Assembly: GCA_910578845.1 (NCBI GenBank)
Contig: CAJTSL010000042.1
Coordinates: 1-33,372, forward strand
Reading direction: 5' to 3'
Source of the DNA: an uncultured Lachnospiraceae bacterium
GTDB lineage: Bacteria > Bacillota > Clostridia > Lachnospirales > Lachnospiraceae
Length of the DNA stretch: 33,372 nucleotides
Shown here one piece after another: positions 24,393 to 32,365 of this stretch. The notes beneath the pieces are model-generated. The model did not search any database and had not been told where the DNA came from. It saw only the letters and a list, made by a program, of their open reading frames with translations. The position numbers were made by a program, and so were the translations under genes. The stretch's first letter is position 1. Each line of letters starts with the position of its first letter.

Positions 24393-25397
24393 TTAACCAT
24401 GCCATGTCTTAGGAATAAAGATATCCTGATAGGTGGCAATCGCAAAACGGTCAGTCATAGACGCTATATAATCACAGACTATCTTCTCTGCCGGCTCTCC
24501 TGCCTCCATGATCTTTCGCATGAATCTTGGAAGCTTCTCCATATGTCTTAAATAATAATCGTATAATGTCTTAATCAGTTCCTCCGCTTTGCCTTCTTCA
24601 CTCTTTGCAACCGGATTCTTATATACATTCTCAAACATAAATTTACGTAGTTTCTGCATCGCATCCGCCACGTCAGGCGACATCCTGATGTCGTTCTGTC
24701 CCCGGCTCGTCGTAACAATATCATGGATAAAATAATCCAGCCGCTCACCACAGCTATAACCGATGACATCCCCTATTTCATGGGGGACATCCGTCTCTTT
24801 CAAGATGCCTCCTCTTATAGCATCATCCATATCATGATGAATATACGCAATTTTATCAGAAAATCTTACGACCCTTCCTTCTAAAGTGACCGGCATGCCT
24901 GAAGTCTGATGATTTAAGATCCCATCCCGGACTTCATAGGTCAGGTTAATGCCCTGGCCGTTCTTCTCCAATATGTCTACAGTCCTGACACTTTGCTCAT
25001 TATGCGAAAACCCATATGGGCATATTTTGTTCAGCGCCCGCTCACCTGCATGCCCAAAAGGCGTATGTCCCAAATCATGCCCAAGCGCGATCGCCTCTAC
25101 CAAATCTTCATTCAACTGTAAGGCCTTCGCTATCGTACGTGCATTCTGGCTGACTTCAAGGGTATGCGTCAGCCTCGTTCGATAATGATCCCCTTCCGGC
25201 GTTAAAAATACCTGTGTCTTATCCTTCAGCCTTCTAAAAGATTTGCTATGTATGATCCGGTCCCTGTCTCTTTGGAATACCGGCCGTATATCGCATTGTT
25301 CTTCCGGTTTGCTCCTGCCTCTGGAATTCATGCTGAGCATCGCATAAGGGCTAAGATATTCTTTCTCCCACTGCTCCAAACTTTCCCGTATATTCAT
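24393..25397 (-). CDS. dgt: dGTP triphosphohydrolase-like protein
   Basis: A 334-residue HD-superfamily dNTPase. The metal-binding HD residues are seen in RLTHTLEVSQNARTIA, AIALGHDLGHTPFGHAGE and the later RFSDKIAYIHHD. DRDRIIHSKSFRRLKDKTQVF is the family's N-terminal nucleotide-site segment. It hydrolyses dGTP or other dNTPs to the nucleoside and triphosphate. The frame is open to an ATG at 25430, but AAGGAAGG eight bases before 25397 and the family start (MNIRE-LE) set the ATG at 25397. It heads the dgt-dnaG-rpoD block. Confidence 0.92.
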   Translation of the reverse strand: MNIRESLEQWEKEYLSPYAMLSMNSRGRSKPEEQCDIRPVFQRDRDRIIHSKSFRRLKDKTQVFLTPEGDHYRTRLTHTLEVSQNARTIAKALQLNEDLVEAIALGHDLGHTPFGHAGERALNKICPYGFSHNEQSVRTVDILEKNGQGINLTYEVRDGILNHQTSGMPVTLEGRVVRFSDKIAYIHHDMDDAIRGGILKETDVPHEIGDVIGYSCGERLDYFIHDIVTTSRGQNDIRMSPDVADAMQKLRKFMFENVYKNPVAKSEEGKAEELIKTLYDYYLRHMEKLPRFMRKIMEAGEPAEKIVCDYIASMTDRFAIATYQDIFIPKTWHG

Positions 25398-25489
25398 CAG
25401 AATTGCCTTCCTTTTATCTTTGAAAAACAATAGCTCTGTTTATAATATTCTGTTCTTTTTTCTAAAATCCTCTTTTTCGCAAAAAATTT

Positions 25490-26386
25490 TTATCGGCAAA
25501 TATCATAAATAAATTCGGCATTCTTGTCCATCGCTTCATAAGCAGTCTTAAACGGTGACATCTGGAAAACATGCCACATGCCTTTAAAGATGTCCATCTT
25601 TACCGAAACATTCTCCTTGACCATCCTCTTATGCAGCATCGTCGAATCATTCAACAGCATTTCATTGTCCCCGACCTGGATATAGGTAGGCGGAAACCCC
25701 GCATAATCGCCAAATAACGGAGAAATGAACGGATCCGTTAAATCCTCCCCTTTCGCATAATTGTTCGTCATATCGTCCAAATAGGCAGGGCTTAGCACGG
25801 GATCAATATCCGCCCTCGTCACATGCGACTTTCCGGAAGCGGTCAAGTCCGTCCATGGGGACATCAAGACCAGGCCTCTTGGGAGCAAACGGTTCTCCTG
25901 TTTCAGCTTTAAGACAAGGGAGAGCGCCAGATTCCCGCCTGCCGAATCCCCTGCCATAATAATATCCCTCGCGCCGTATCCTAAAAGCATCAGATAATTC
26001 CAAATCTTCATGGCATCCTCTGTCGCCGCCGGATATGGATTCTCCGGCGCCAGCCGGTAATCGAAGCAAAGGACATCCATCGAAGTAGACATCGCAAACT
26101 TCGTCGTCAGCGTCCGGGCATAGATACTGCTTCCCGTAGAATAGCCGCCCCCATGGCAATATAGGATAATATACTTTTTCATATGTGCTCTATTAACAGA
26201 AATCCATTCCCCATGGATTCCCTCTATCTCAAACTCTTTGATATCCACTTCTTTGCTATTGCCAAGCAGGACCCCGAAATGATCCTGCGAAAGCCTATGC
26301 TTTTCCAAATCTGTATTTTCTACGATCCCATGTACCTTTTTCACCAGATTCATTAAATTCTGGTTTCGTTTCGTCGATATAGCCAT
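25490..26386 (-). CDS. Alpha/beta hydrolase, hormone-sensitive-lipase type esterase
   Basis: A 298-residue esterase of the alpha/beta-hydrolase-3 (HSL) family. The oxyanion motif HGGG is at 78-81, the nucleophile motif GDSAG at 146-150 (Ser148), the likely acid D240 in QVGDNEML, and the His H272 in GMWHVF. No signal peptide is seen, so it acts in the cytoplasm on short or medium acyl esters. The ATG at 26386 is eight bases after AAGGAG, better than the GTG at 26395. It is transcribed divergently from the acyltransferase/DUF6320 pair, with a shared 177-base promoter region. Confidence 0.9.
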   Translation of the reverse strand: MAISTKRNQNLMNLVKKVHGIVENTDLEKHRLSQDHFGVLLGNSKEVDIKEFEIEGIHGEWISVNRAHMKKYIILYCHGGGYSTGSSIYARTLTTKFAMSTSMDVLCFDYRLAPENPYPAATEDAMKIWNYLMLLGYGARDIIMAGDSAGGNLALSLVLKLKQENRLLPRGLVLMSPWTDLTASGKSHVTRADIDPVLSPAYLDDMTNNYAKGEDLTDPFISPLFGDYAGFPPTYIQVGDNEMLLNDSTMLHKRMVKENVSVKMDIFKGMWHVFQMSPFKTAYEAMDKNAEFIYDICR

Positions 26387-26425
26387 TAAACGCACTCCTT
26401 TTCATTTTTCATGAATTTGCTCTTT

Positions 26426-26434
26426 ATTCTACCA
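26426..26434 (-). promoter_or_regulatory. Putative extended -10 for the esterase gene
   Basis: Minus strand TGGTAGAAT, an extended -10 of the TGnTAnAAT type, about 40 bases before the ATG. The -35 is not obvious. Confidence 0.45.
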
Positions 26435-26450
26435 TAAATTCCCTGTTCTG

Positions 26451-26459
26451 TGGTATACT
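26451..26459 (+). promoter_or_regulatory. Putative extended -10 for the acyltransferase/DUF6320 genes
   Basis: TGGTATACT, an extended -10 about 105 bases before the GTG start. The -10 elements of the divergent pair are only 28 bases apart, so one regulator could affect both. Confidence 0.45.
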
Positions 26460-26563
26460 AAACAATAGAAATTATGCATTGCCAAATTTCAGCTATGATA
26501 AAACAATCAAAATACGAATATAGAATATACAGGCCATGCGCCTGCAAAAAAAGGAGATCAGCC

Positions 26564-27889
26564 GTGCCACGTTCCAACCAGAGAACCGCCCTACCGCAGA
26601 GAAACAGAAAAGAAGTATGGTACAAGCTGGATTTATCCGCTATCGTCTACCCGACATTACAGCGAAAAGATTTTTCCTCCGTATACCGCTTATCTGCCGT
26701 CTTGAAAGAAGAAATCGATCCCGCGCTCTTGCAGGAAGCGTTAGACTTAACGCTCCCCCGTTTCCCTACTTATAAAGTCGCTATCCGGAAGGGATTATTC
26801 TGGCGTTATCTCGAACCGAACAACAGGCCCGGCCCATTTGTGACCCCAGACATCAAAAACCCCTGTATGCCCATGCCCTTTAAAGCAAACAACAGGTATC
26901 TGTTGCGTGTGTATTATTACGGCAGGCGCATCTCTTTAGAAGCGCATCACTGCCTTGGCGACGGCACTGGCGGCATGTGCGTATTGCAGACGCTGATCGC
27001 TGTATACCTGGAATTACAAGGACATCGCATTTCCCCATCCGGCTTCGTGCTCGATATCCATAAGCCACCGGATGCACAGGAATTAGAAGATGCCTACATG
27101 CGCTATGCCAATGCCCGTGTGAAACCGCCCCGGCCCGGTGAGAAAACATACCGCGTCAGGGGAACGAAGGAACCTTTTTATACGCTTAATATCATAGACG
27201 GTATCATGTCCGTTAAAGAAGTCATGAAAGTCGCTAAAAACTACCATGCCACATTAACGGAATATCTCAACGCGGTATTGCTTTATGCCTTGCTCCAAAA
27301 GCAAGAAGCCGATAATCCGTTCCGCTTCCGTCCTGTTAAGATTGCCATGCCCGTTAATCTGCGGCGTTTTTTCCCATCCAAGACGCTGCGCAATTTCATT
27401 ACCATGGTCTATCCTTCCATAGACCCCCGGCTCGGCGATTATACTTTTGAAGAAATCGTTACACAAGTACATCATTATATGCAATACTACATCAATGAAA
27501 AATTCCTGCGCGGCGACATCACGACAAACGCTGCCACACAACGGAACCCCTTGATCCGTATCGTGCCCCTTTTTATCAAGGATTTCGTTGTCCGCACTTT
27601 TTATACAAAAGTCCAGGATAAAAATTCTTCGGCTGGCCTGACCAATATGGGCGCCTTAAAAGTCCCGGAAGATATGAAGCCATTCATCGAACGGTTTGAT
27701 ATCTACATGGGACAGCCTTTTTCCTCGCGTACCAATTGTGCCATTATCAGCTTCGAGGACACACTTACCATCAACTTCGCCAGCAGCATCATAGAAGCGG
27801 ACGTGGAACGCTACTTTTTCCAGAAGCTGGTACAGGATGGCATTCATGTAACCATTGAGAGCAATAGAGATATCACGCCCCAGGCGTGA
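26564..27889 (+). CDS. Condensation/alcohol-acetyltransferase-like protein, GTG start
   Basis: A 441-residue protein of the chloramphenicol-acetyltransferase-like fold. The HHxxxDG acyl-transfer motif is at 128-134 (HHCLGDG), and a second fold segment KIAMPVNLRRFFPSKTLRNF lies in the second half. These enzymes transfer acyl groups from a CoA or carrier-protein donor to an alcohol or amine. The acceptor is unknown. A GTG at 26564 follows AAGGAG by eight bases and is a better start than upstream ATGs. It is followed after 37 bases by the DUF6320 gene. I recall the pairing with DUF6320 and an esterase from other Lachnospiraceae genomes. Confidence 0.82.
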   Translation: MPRSNQRTALPQRNRKEVWYKLDLSAIVYPTLQRKDFSSVYRLSAVLKEEIDPALLQEALDLTLPRFPTYKVAIRKGLFWRYLEPNNRPGPFVTPDIKNPCMPMPFKANNRYLLRVYYYGRRISLEAHHCLGDGTGGMCVLQTLIAVYLELQGHRISPSGFVLDIHKPPDAQELEDAYMRYANARVKPPRPGEKTYRVRGTKEPFYTLNIIDGIMSVKEVMKVAKNYHATLTEYLNAVLLYALLQKQEADNPFRFRPVKIAMPVNLRRFFPSKTLRNFITMVYPSIDPRLGDYTFEEIVTQVHHYMQYYINEKFLRGDITTNAATQRNPLIRIVPLFIKDFVVRTFYTKVQDKNSSAGLTNMGALKVPEDMKPFIERFDIYMGQPFSSRTNCAIISFEDTLTINFASSIIEADVERYFFQKLVQDGIHVTIESNRDITPQA

Positions 27890-27926
27890 GCCTGTCAGAA
27901 AACCCAAACAGAAAGGAAAGATAACC

Positions 27927-28631
27927 ATGTCATATTGCGTAAACTGTGGCGTAGAATTAGAAGCTTCCCTGAAAGCATGCCCGCTTTGCAATACCCCTGT
28001 CATTAATCCCAATCACCCATGCCCTTTAAACGACAAGACTCCCTATCCTACATCCAGAGGACAGGTAGAAGTCGTCAAAAGAAAAGATTTAGGGATCTTG
28101 CTGACAGTCGTTCTGTCGGCTACCAGCATTACCTGCTTGCTCCTAAACCTTCTCGCTTTTCAGGGGGTACTCTGGTCATTCCTCGTCATTGGCATCTGTA
28201 TCTGCCTGTTCGTCTTTGCCTTTCCAGCCGTCATCTATACAAAGACGCCGATTTACTTAAGCCTTCTCGCCGATGGTGTCGCTGTGGGGATTTATCTGTT
28301 CCTGATCACATTCCTGACCACCTCTAGTTACTGGTTCTGGAGGCTTGGCCTGCCTATCGTCGTTACCGTGACGCTTCTCATTGAGCTATTTACCTTTTTA
28401 GCACATAAGCTGCCATTCAATATCCTGACAGCCTCCCTTTATCTGTTCATCGAAGCGCCATTTTTCTGTATCTGCCTGGAACTGTTAATCAGGCATTTCT
28501 TCGATAGCCCGATGCGCATTACATGGTCTGCTGTCGTTTTAACAGTATGCGCCATCATTGATATTACGCTGATTACCATTATATCCAAAAAACGCCTGCG
28601 TAACGAAGTACGCAGACGCTTACATTTCTAA
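27927..28631 (+). CDS. DUF6320 zinc-ribbon membrane protein
   Basis: A 234-residue protein. The N-terminus is a zinc ribbon with two CxxC pairs (C4, C7, C18, C21: YCVNCG and ACPLCN). From ~50 on there are about six hydrophobic helices, and the C-terminus is basic (ISKKRLRNEVRRRLHF). This build matches DUF6320. No biochemical role is known. It follows the acyltransferase gene after 37 bases with AAAGGAAAG before the ATG, so the two are probably co-transcribed. Its last codons overlap a terminator that acts on the opposite strand. Confidence 0.82.
   Translation: MSYCVNCGVELEASLKACPLCNTPVINPNHPCPLNDKTPYPTSRGQVEVVKRKDLGILLTVVLSATSITCLLLNLLAFQGVLWSFLVIGICICLFVFAFPAVIYTKTPIYLSLLADGVAVGIYLFLITFLTTSSYWFWRLGLPIVVTVTLLIELFTFLAHKLPFNILTASLYLFIEAPFFCICLELLIRHFFDSPMRITWSAVVLTVCAIIDITLITIISKKRLRNEVRRRLHF
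28587..28618 (-). terminator. Terminator for the DUF4125 transcript, inside the DUF6320 coding end
   Basis: On the minus strand CGTCTGCGTA pairs with TACGCAGGCG (one wobble) around the loop CTTCGT, followed by TTTTTT. It lies 65 bases after the DUF4125 stop and within the last 15 codons of DUF6320. On the plus strand there is no T tract after the hairpin. Confidence 0.8.
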
Positions 28632-28682
28632 TCCACAATCACCAGGTTAATCCTCTATGCCAGCGCCGGAGATATGCCTTGC

Positions 28683-29303
28683 TTATGCTTTCGCCTCGGC
28701 ATCCTCTAAGGACTCATAGCCATAGAATAAAGTCTCGTTGGCAATAATCTGTTGCAAGAGGCTTTCGCCTTTTTCATAAGCCTCTTTCGTTTCCTGCCAA
28801 AGCAGTTCTAATGTGCGCAAAGAATACGTCAACAGCTCGGCACGAAGATAACTCTCCATCGAAGAGCCATCCGACGGGTTATCCTGTTGCGTCGTCAGCG
28901 TTCTCCCGCGCTTCCGGATATTCGGATATTCGGCAAGCATCCGTGCATCCCATTCCAAATGGATTCTAACGATCTGCTCCACCGTCTCCTTCCGGTCTTC
29001 CACATCAGGCAGATAAGACTTCACATTCTCATATTCCTCTGGAAACGTACTTTCCATCATTCGCGCATACTTTTCAAATATAAGGTTCCTGCCCTCTTCA
29101 TATGCCTTCTGACAATCTTGCTTATAGCTGGCAAGCAGTTCATCCGAATACACCATCCACTGGCTCATGCGCATACGGAAGAACGTCTCCGGATCGTCCT
29201 GGCAGGACGCACGCCCACCAGTATTGTATACATGCTGGAACATGTCCCATTCTATCTGCGCGATATCAAAAATCTGCTGCTCCCTTGCTGATATTTCTGC
29301 CAT
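28683..29303 (-). CDS. DUF4125 family protein
   Basis: A 206-residue, acidic, helix-rich, soluble protein of the DUF4125 type. It opens with REQQIFDIAQIEWDMFQHVYNTGGRASCQDD, with FFRMRMSQW further on; both fit the family pattern. No catalytic motif is recognised. The ATG at 29303 follows AGG seven bases earlier; a GTG two codons upstream is possible. It starts about 40 bases after the stop of the GerMN lipoprotein gene, so the two genes are probably co-transcribed. Function unknown. Confidence 0.8.
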   Translation of the reverse strand: MAEISAREQQIFDIAQIEWDMFQHVYNTGGRASCQDDPETFFRMRMSQWMVYSDELLASYKQDCQKAYEEGRNLIFEKYARMMESTFPEEYENVKSYLPDVEDRKETVEQIVRIHLEWDARMLAEYPNIRKRGRTLTTQQDNPSDGSSMESYLRAELLTYSLRTLELLWQETKEAYEKGESLLQQIIANETLFYGYESLEDAEAKA

Positions 29304-29342
29304 TTCCACACCTATCCTCTCTTAACGCTTTTATGCGCTGTC

Positions 29343-30020
29343 TCATTCACCTTCCAAAGCCTTTAACTGTCCTGGCGTATAATGGATCGGCTCTTCATAA
29401 GTCGCATGCTCCGTCTTTAAAATCTTTCCATCTACTGTGATGAAAATCCCGTCTGCATCATATGCCTCCATAAAAGTAGCGGCAACAGAATACATGATGA
29501 TCTTCTCTCCCTCTTTCGTCATTGTCTTTAGATATTCATAGAATGATTTTGATAAATCCAAACGGAGGGTTTTCTTGCCATCCGCTTCTTCTTCCTCAAA
29601 AGAATTCACCTTAGTCCCTAAGGATACGATATTATGCCTTGACAAAGCATCGACCAAATTCTCCGCAGTGATCTGCTCCATAAAAGAAGTCTCCGCACTT
29701 AATTCATCGGAAGCCCCATTCCCATAATATATCATGACTTCGGCTTGCTGCGCTTCTTTCTGCTCCTCCGCCACATCCGCTTTCGCCGTTTGGTCCTCTG
29801 CCGCTCCTAATGCCCCATCATCGAAAGCGTCTTCTGTTCCGTCTTCTTGTAAGAAATATCCTAAAGAATCTATAAACAGTTCGCTTGCCGAAGAGCCATC
29901 AGCTTCCTTTCGCACTTCCCCTTCCATGGCTGCCACTTCCTCCGCCTGATTGCTACAAGCCGCTAATAGCAAGACAACCACAAGCGACAGGAATGCTGCC
30001 GTTTCCTTATATTTTTTCAT
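29343..30020 (-). CDS. GerMN-domain lipoprotein
   Basis: A 225-residue lipoprotein. The signal peptide ends in the lipobox LLAAC (Cys at ~22). A low-complexity, Ala/Glu/Asp-rich linker spans ~25-95. The rest is a GerMN-like domain (VMIYYGNG, LVDALSRHNIV, TLRLDLSKSFYEYL, FMEAYDADGIFITVDGK). GerM of Bacillus acts in spore development and germination; GerMN domains also occur in other envelope lipoproteins. GGAGGGAGG before the ATG at 30020 sets the start; the frame open to 30056 lacks this. Confidence 0.88.
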   Translation of the reverse strand: MKKYKETAAFLSLVVVLLLAACSNQAEEVAAMEGEVRKEADGSSASELFIDSLGYFLQEDGTEDAFDDGALGAAEDQTAKADVAEEQKEAQQAEVMIYYGNGASDELSAETSFMEQITAENLVDALSRHNIVSLGTKVNSFEEEEADGKKTLRLDLSKSFYEYLKTMTKEGEKIIMYSVAATFMEAYDADGIFITVDGKILKTEHATYEEPIHYTPGQLKALEGE

Positions 30021-30069
30021 AATCCTCCCTCCAAGCGCATCCAGAACCAGATGCACCTAAACCGGATAT

Positions 30070-30098
30070 ATTCTATCACAGTCGTGCCAAAAAAGCAA
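30070..30098 (-). promoter_or_regulatory. Promoter of the GerMN lipoprotein / DUF4125 genes
   Basis: Minus strand TTGCTT (30093-30098), 17-bp spacer, TAGAAT (30070-30075), with an extended TGA before the -10. It starts transcription about 45 bases before the lipoprotein start. Confidence 0.65.
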
Positions 30099-30181
30099 AA
30101 GAACTTTTCTTATGCTTACTTCACGTTTCCTAGTAATTACTTATATTTCCTGATGTTTCCTTTAAGTTTCCTGATAAATAT

Positions 30182-30208
30182 AAAAAACACCGCGTCATAC
30201 GGTGTTTT
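30182..30208 (-). terminator. Terminator after tRNA-Leu
   Basis: A perfect 9-bp stem (AAAACACCG with CGGTGTTTT) and a 7-base loop, ending in a TTTTTT run on the minus strand, about 32 bases after the tRNA. Confidence 0.85.
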
Positions 30209-30240
30209 CTATCATTACTGCCTATGTTAAATAGCGTTAG

Positions 30241-30324
30241 TGCAGGAAAAGGGACTTGAACCCTCATGATATTGCTATCACACGGACCTGAACCGTGCGC
30301 GTCTGCCAATTCCGCCATTCCTGC
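30241..30324 (-). tRNA. tRNA-Leu (anticodon CAG)
   Basis: An 84-nt class II tRNA. The acceptor stem GCAGGAA pairs with TTCCTGC, with A as discriminator. The anticodon stem is CACGG/CCGTG with loop TTCAGGT, giving anticodon CAG, which reads CUG. The long variable arm, TGATAGCAATATCA, and the T loop GGTTCAAGTCC are present. CCA is not encoded. It has its own perfect promoter and a terminator, so it is a single-gene unit. Confidence 0.95.
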
Positions 30325-30335
30325 GAACAAATGCT

Positions 30336-30364
30336 ATTCTAACGTTTTTTTCAGTTCCTGTCAA
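30336..30364 (-). promoter_or_regulatory. Promoter of tRNA-Leu
   Basis: Minus strand TTGACA (30359-30364), 17-bp spacer, TAGAAT (30336-30341). The transcript would start a few bases before the mature 5' end of the tRNA. Confidence 0.8.
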
Positions 30365-30418
30365 GACTATTTTAAAATCTTCCTGACATTTTTTTCTAAT
30401 CTTCCCGGCAGTTCTCTA

Positions 30419-32242
30419 TTATAGTGTAAATTTCTCCGTCTTCTGGCTCTGTTTCTCACTCAGTTCCACTAACATCTGCGTATCTTCATAGCAGCTCCTG
30501 ATCGCATCCGCCACTACTTGCATGCCAGCGCTTGTCTCCTGCGCTGACGCAGAATTCTCTTCTACGACGCTTCCCAAATTAGATACGGAATCCGAGACAA
30601 CGACTTTCAGCTCATTCAATACATCCGTCTGCTGCCCGATCATATTAGCGACATCATCTACAATATTGATTTCCTTATACAGATTTTCAAATGCGTCCTG
30701 TGTTTCCTGCAAACGCTTCTTCTGTTCCGCCACACTCGTCATGACTTCCTGCATTCTATTGGTAGATACTTCCACATTGGTCGTAAGCTCTTTGACAACT
30801 ACTTCAATTCCGGCTGCGCTTTCCGCAGATTTCTCAGCCAGCTTACGGATTTCTTCCGCAACGACCGCAAACCCTCTTCCGGCTTCCCCGGCACGTGCTG
30901 ACTCAATGCTCGCATTCAGGGACAGCAGATTGGTCTGGGACGCCATGCTCTTAATGATCTCTACCATCTCATTAATATGTAACGCCGAATCACTCGTCTG
31001 CTTCGTCTGCTCCGATACTACCTGAATGGCGCTTGTCGTCACCTCGGTAATCTCATAAAGCTTCTTAATGCTCTCCGATGCGCCATCGGAAAATCTCATC
31101 ATCGTATCAACGGAAGAGCCAAGCTTGCTCATCTCATCATTCTCAATGTCAATAACGTCACCCAGTTTCTGTACTTTCTCGTTGACAATCTCTGTTTCTT
31201 CTGCCAGGCTCGCCGTTCCCTTCGCCATTTCATCAACAGCGCAGTTCGTGTCATGAATGCTGTTTGTGATCTCGCCGAATTTCTCACTGAAATCTTCACT
31301 GCTTCTCCTCAATTGCGTACTGGCATTGCTGACTTCCCCAATCATATCCGCTAGAGAAATCTTAACCTGGTTCAAAGACTGGGCGATCTTGCCAATTTCA
31401 TCGTTACGGCCTGTCAGCTTCGGGTCTATCTCAAAAGACAGATCCCCCTCTTTGATTTTGCGCAAGTTCACTTCCACTTTCTGGATGCCGCCCGCAAGAC
31501 GTTTCCCGAATACAACCGATATGATAAGGACAACGATCAAAATAGACACGATGCTTGCCGCGTATGCAATTAACATCTCCAGAAACTCATATTTGATTTC
31601 TTTCTCTTTCGTTCGGATCTCCGCTGTCATATCATCCATGTAGTTGCCGGTCGTAACGACCCAGTCCCAAGGTTCGAACTTCTCCGAGTAAGCCAGCTTC
31701 GGCGCAACCGTCACGCCATCTGCTTTCGTAAAATAAAACTCATTATAACCGCCGCCATCATTGGCAGATTTCATAATATTCTGGATAATCTTCACGCCAT
31801 TCTGGTCTGTCAGGTCAAAACGGTTATTCCCTTCCTGCTCTGGGAGAATCGGGTGCATCACCAGATTATATTCCGTATCATCAATCCACATATAGCCAGA
31901 GTCATCATCGCGATAACGCATACCGCGGATATCCTCTTTTGCCATTTCTTTTGCTTCTTCCTCTGTCAGTTCCCCCTCCTGGCTGCGAGTATAATAGTCT
32001 TGCAAAATGGTGATACATGTCTGGATCTCCGATTTGATTTCCAAACGGTACCCGTCATACATCGTCTCTTCATAGGTCTTAATATTCTGGTTCATAGATT
32101 TCCTTAAAAAGGAAATGCCAAGCGCCCCCAAGATAAGGACCGTCACGGCTATCATACAAAAGATAACCATAACAAGCATTGTCGCGATGCTTCTTGTGTG
32201 CTTCGTTGTACTGCTTTCATTCGCCTTTGTCTTATTATTCAC
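30419..32242 (-). CDS. Methyl-accepting chemotaxis protein with sCache sensor domain, GTG start
   Basis: A 607-residue chemoreceptor. A membrane helix (about 22-45) and another (about 225-250) bracket an extracytoplasmic sCache-type sensor (GYMWIDDTEYNLVMHPILP, ending in the WDWVVTTGNYMDDM pattern). A HAMP domain follows, then the signalling domain with the CheA/CheW-binding tip SQTNLLSLNASIESARAGEAGRGFAVVAEEIRKLAEKSA. The sensor resembles sCache domains that bind small carboxylates, but the ligand is unknown. The first codon is GTG, after AGGGGGGC. No chemotaxis genes are near; the next gene upstream is a hemerythrin. Confidence 0.93.
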   Translation of the reverse strand: MNNKTKANESSTTKHTRSIATMLVMVIFCMIAVTVLILGALGISFLRKSMNQNIKTYEETMYDGYRLEIKSEIQTCITILQDYYTRSQEGELTEEEAKEMAKEDIRGMRYRDDDSGYMWIDDTEYNLVMHPILPEQEGNNRFDLTDQNGVKIIQNIMKSANDGGGYNEFYFTKADGVTVAPKLAYSEKFEPWDWVVTTGNYMDDMTAEIRTKEKEIKYEFLEMLIAYAASIVSILIVVLIISVVFGKRLAGGIQKVEVNLRKIKEGDLSFEIDPKLTGRNDEIGKIAQSLNQVKISLADMIGEVSNASTQLRRSSEDFSEKFGEITNSIHDTNCAVDEMAKGTASLAEETEIVNEKVQKLGDVIDIENDEMSKLGSSVDTMMRFSDGASESIKKLYEITEVTTSAIQVVSEQTKQTSDSALHINEMVEIIKSMASQTNLLSLNASIESARAGEAGRGFAVVAEEIRKLAEKSAESAAGIEVVVKELTTNVEVSTNRMQEVMTSVAEQKKRLQETQDAFENLYKEINIVDDVANMIGQQTDVLNELKVVVSDSVSNLGSVVEENSASAQETSAGMQVVADAIRSCYEDTQMLVELSEKQSQKTEKFTL

Positions 32243-32276
32243 TTTTTTGCCCCCCTACATTATATTCGTATATTCT

Positions 32277-32304
32277 ATTATACCTGATATCCGTACTTTT
32301 TCAA
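32277..32304 (-). promoter_or_regulatory. Promoter of the chemoreceptor gene
   Basis: Minus strand TTGAAA (32299-32304), 16-bp spacer, perfect TATAAT (32277-32282), about 35 bases before the GTG start. Confidence 0.65.
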
Positions 32305-32365
32305 GAATATTCCCGTTCTTAAAACCGAAACTTCCCGAAAAAAAGATAGCAAGCGCCCCCCATTT

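Noticed and set aside
30130..30330. 66-codon minus-strand frame
   Set aside because: It runs through the tRNA-Leu gene on the same strand; the peptide is translated tRNA.
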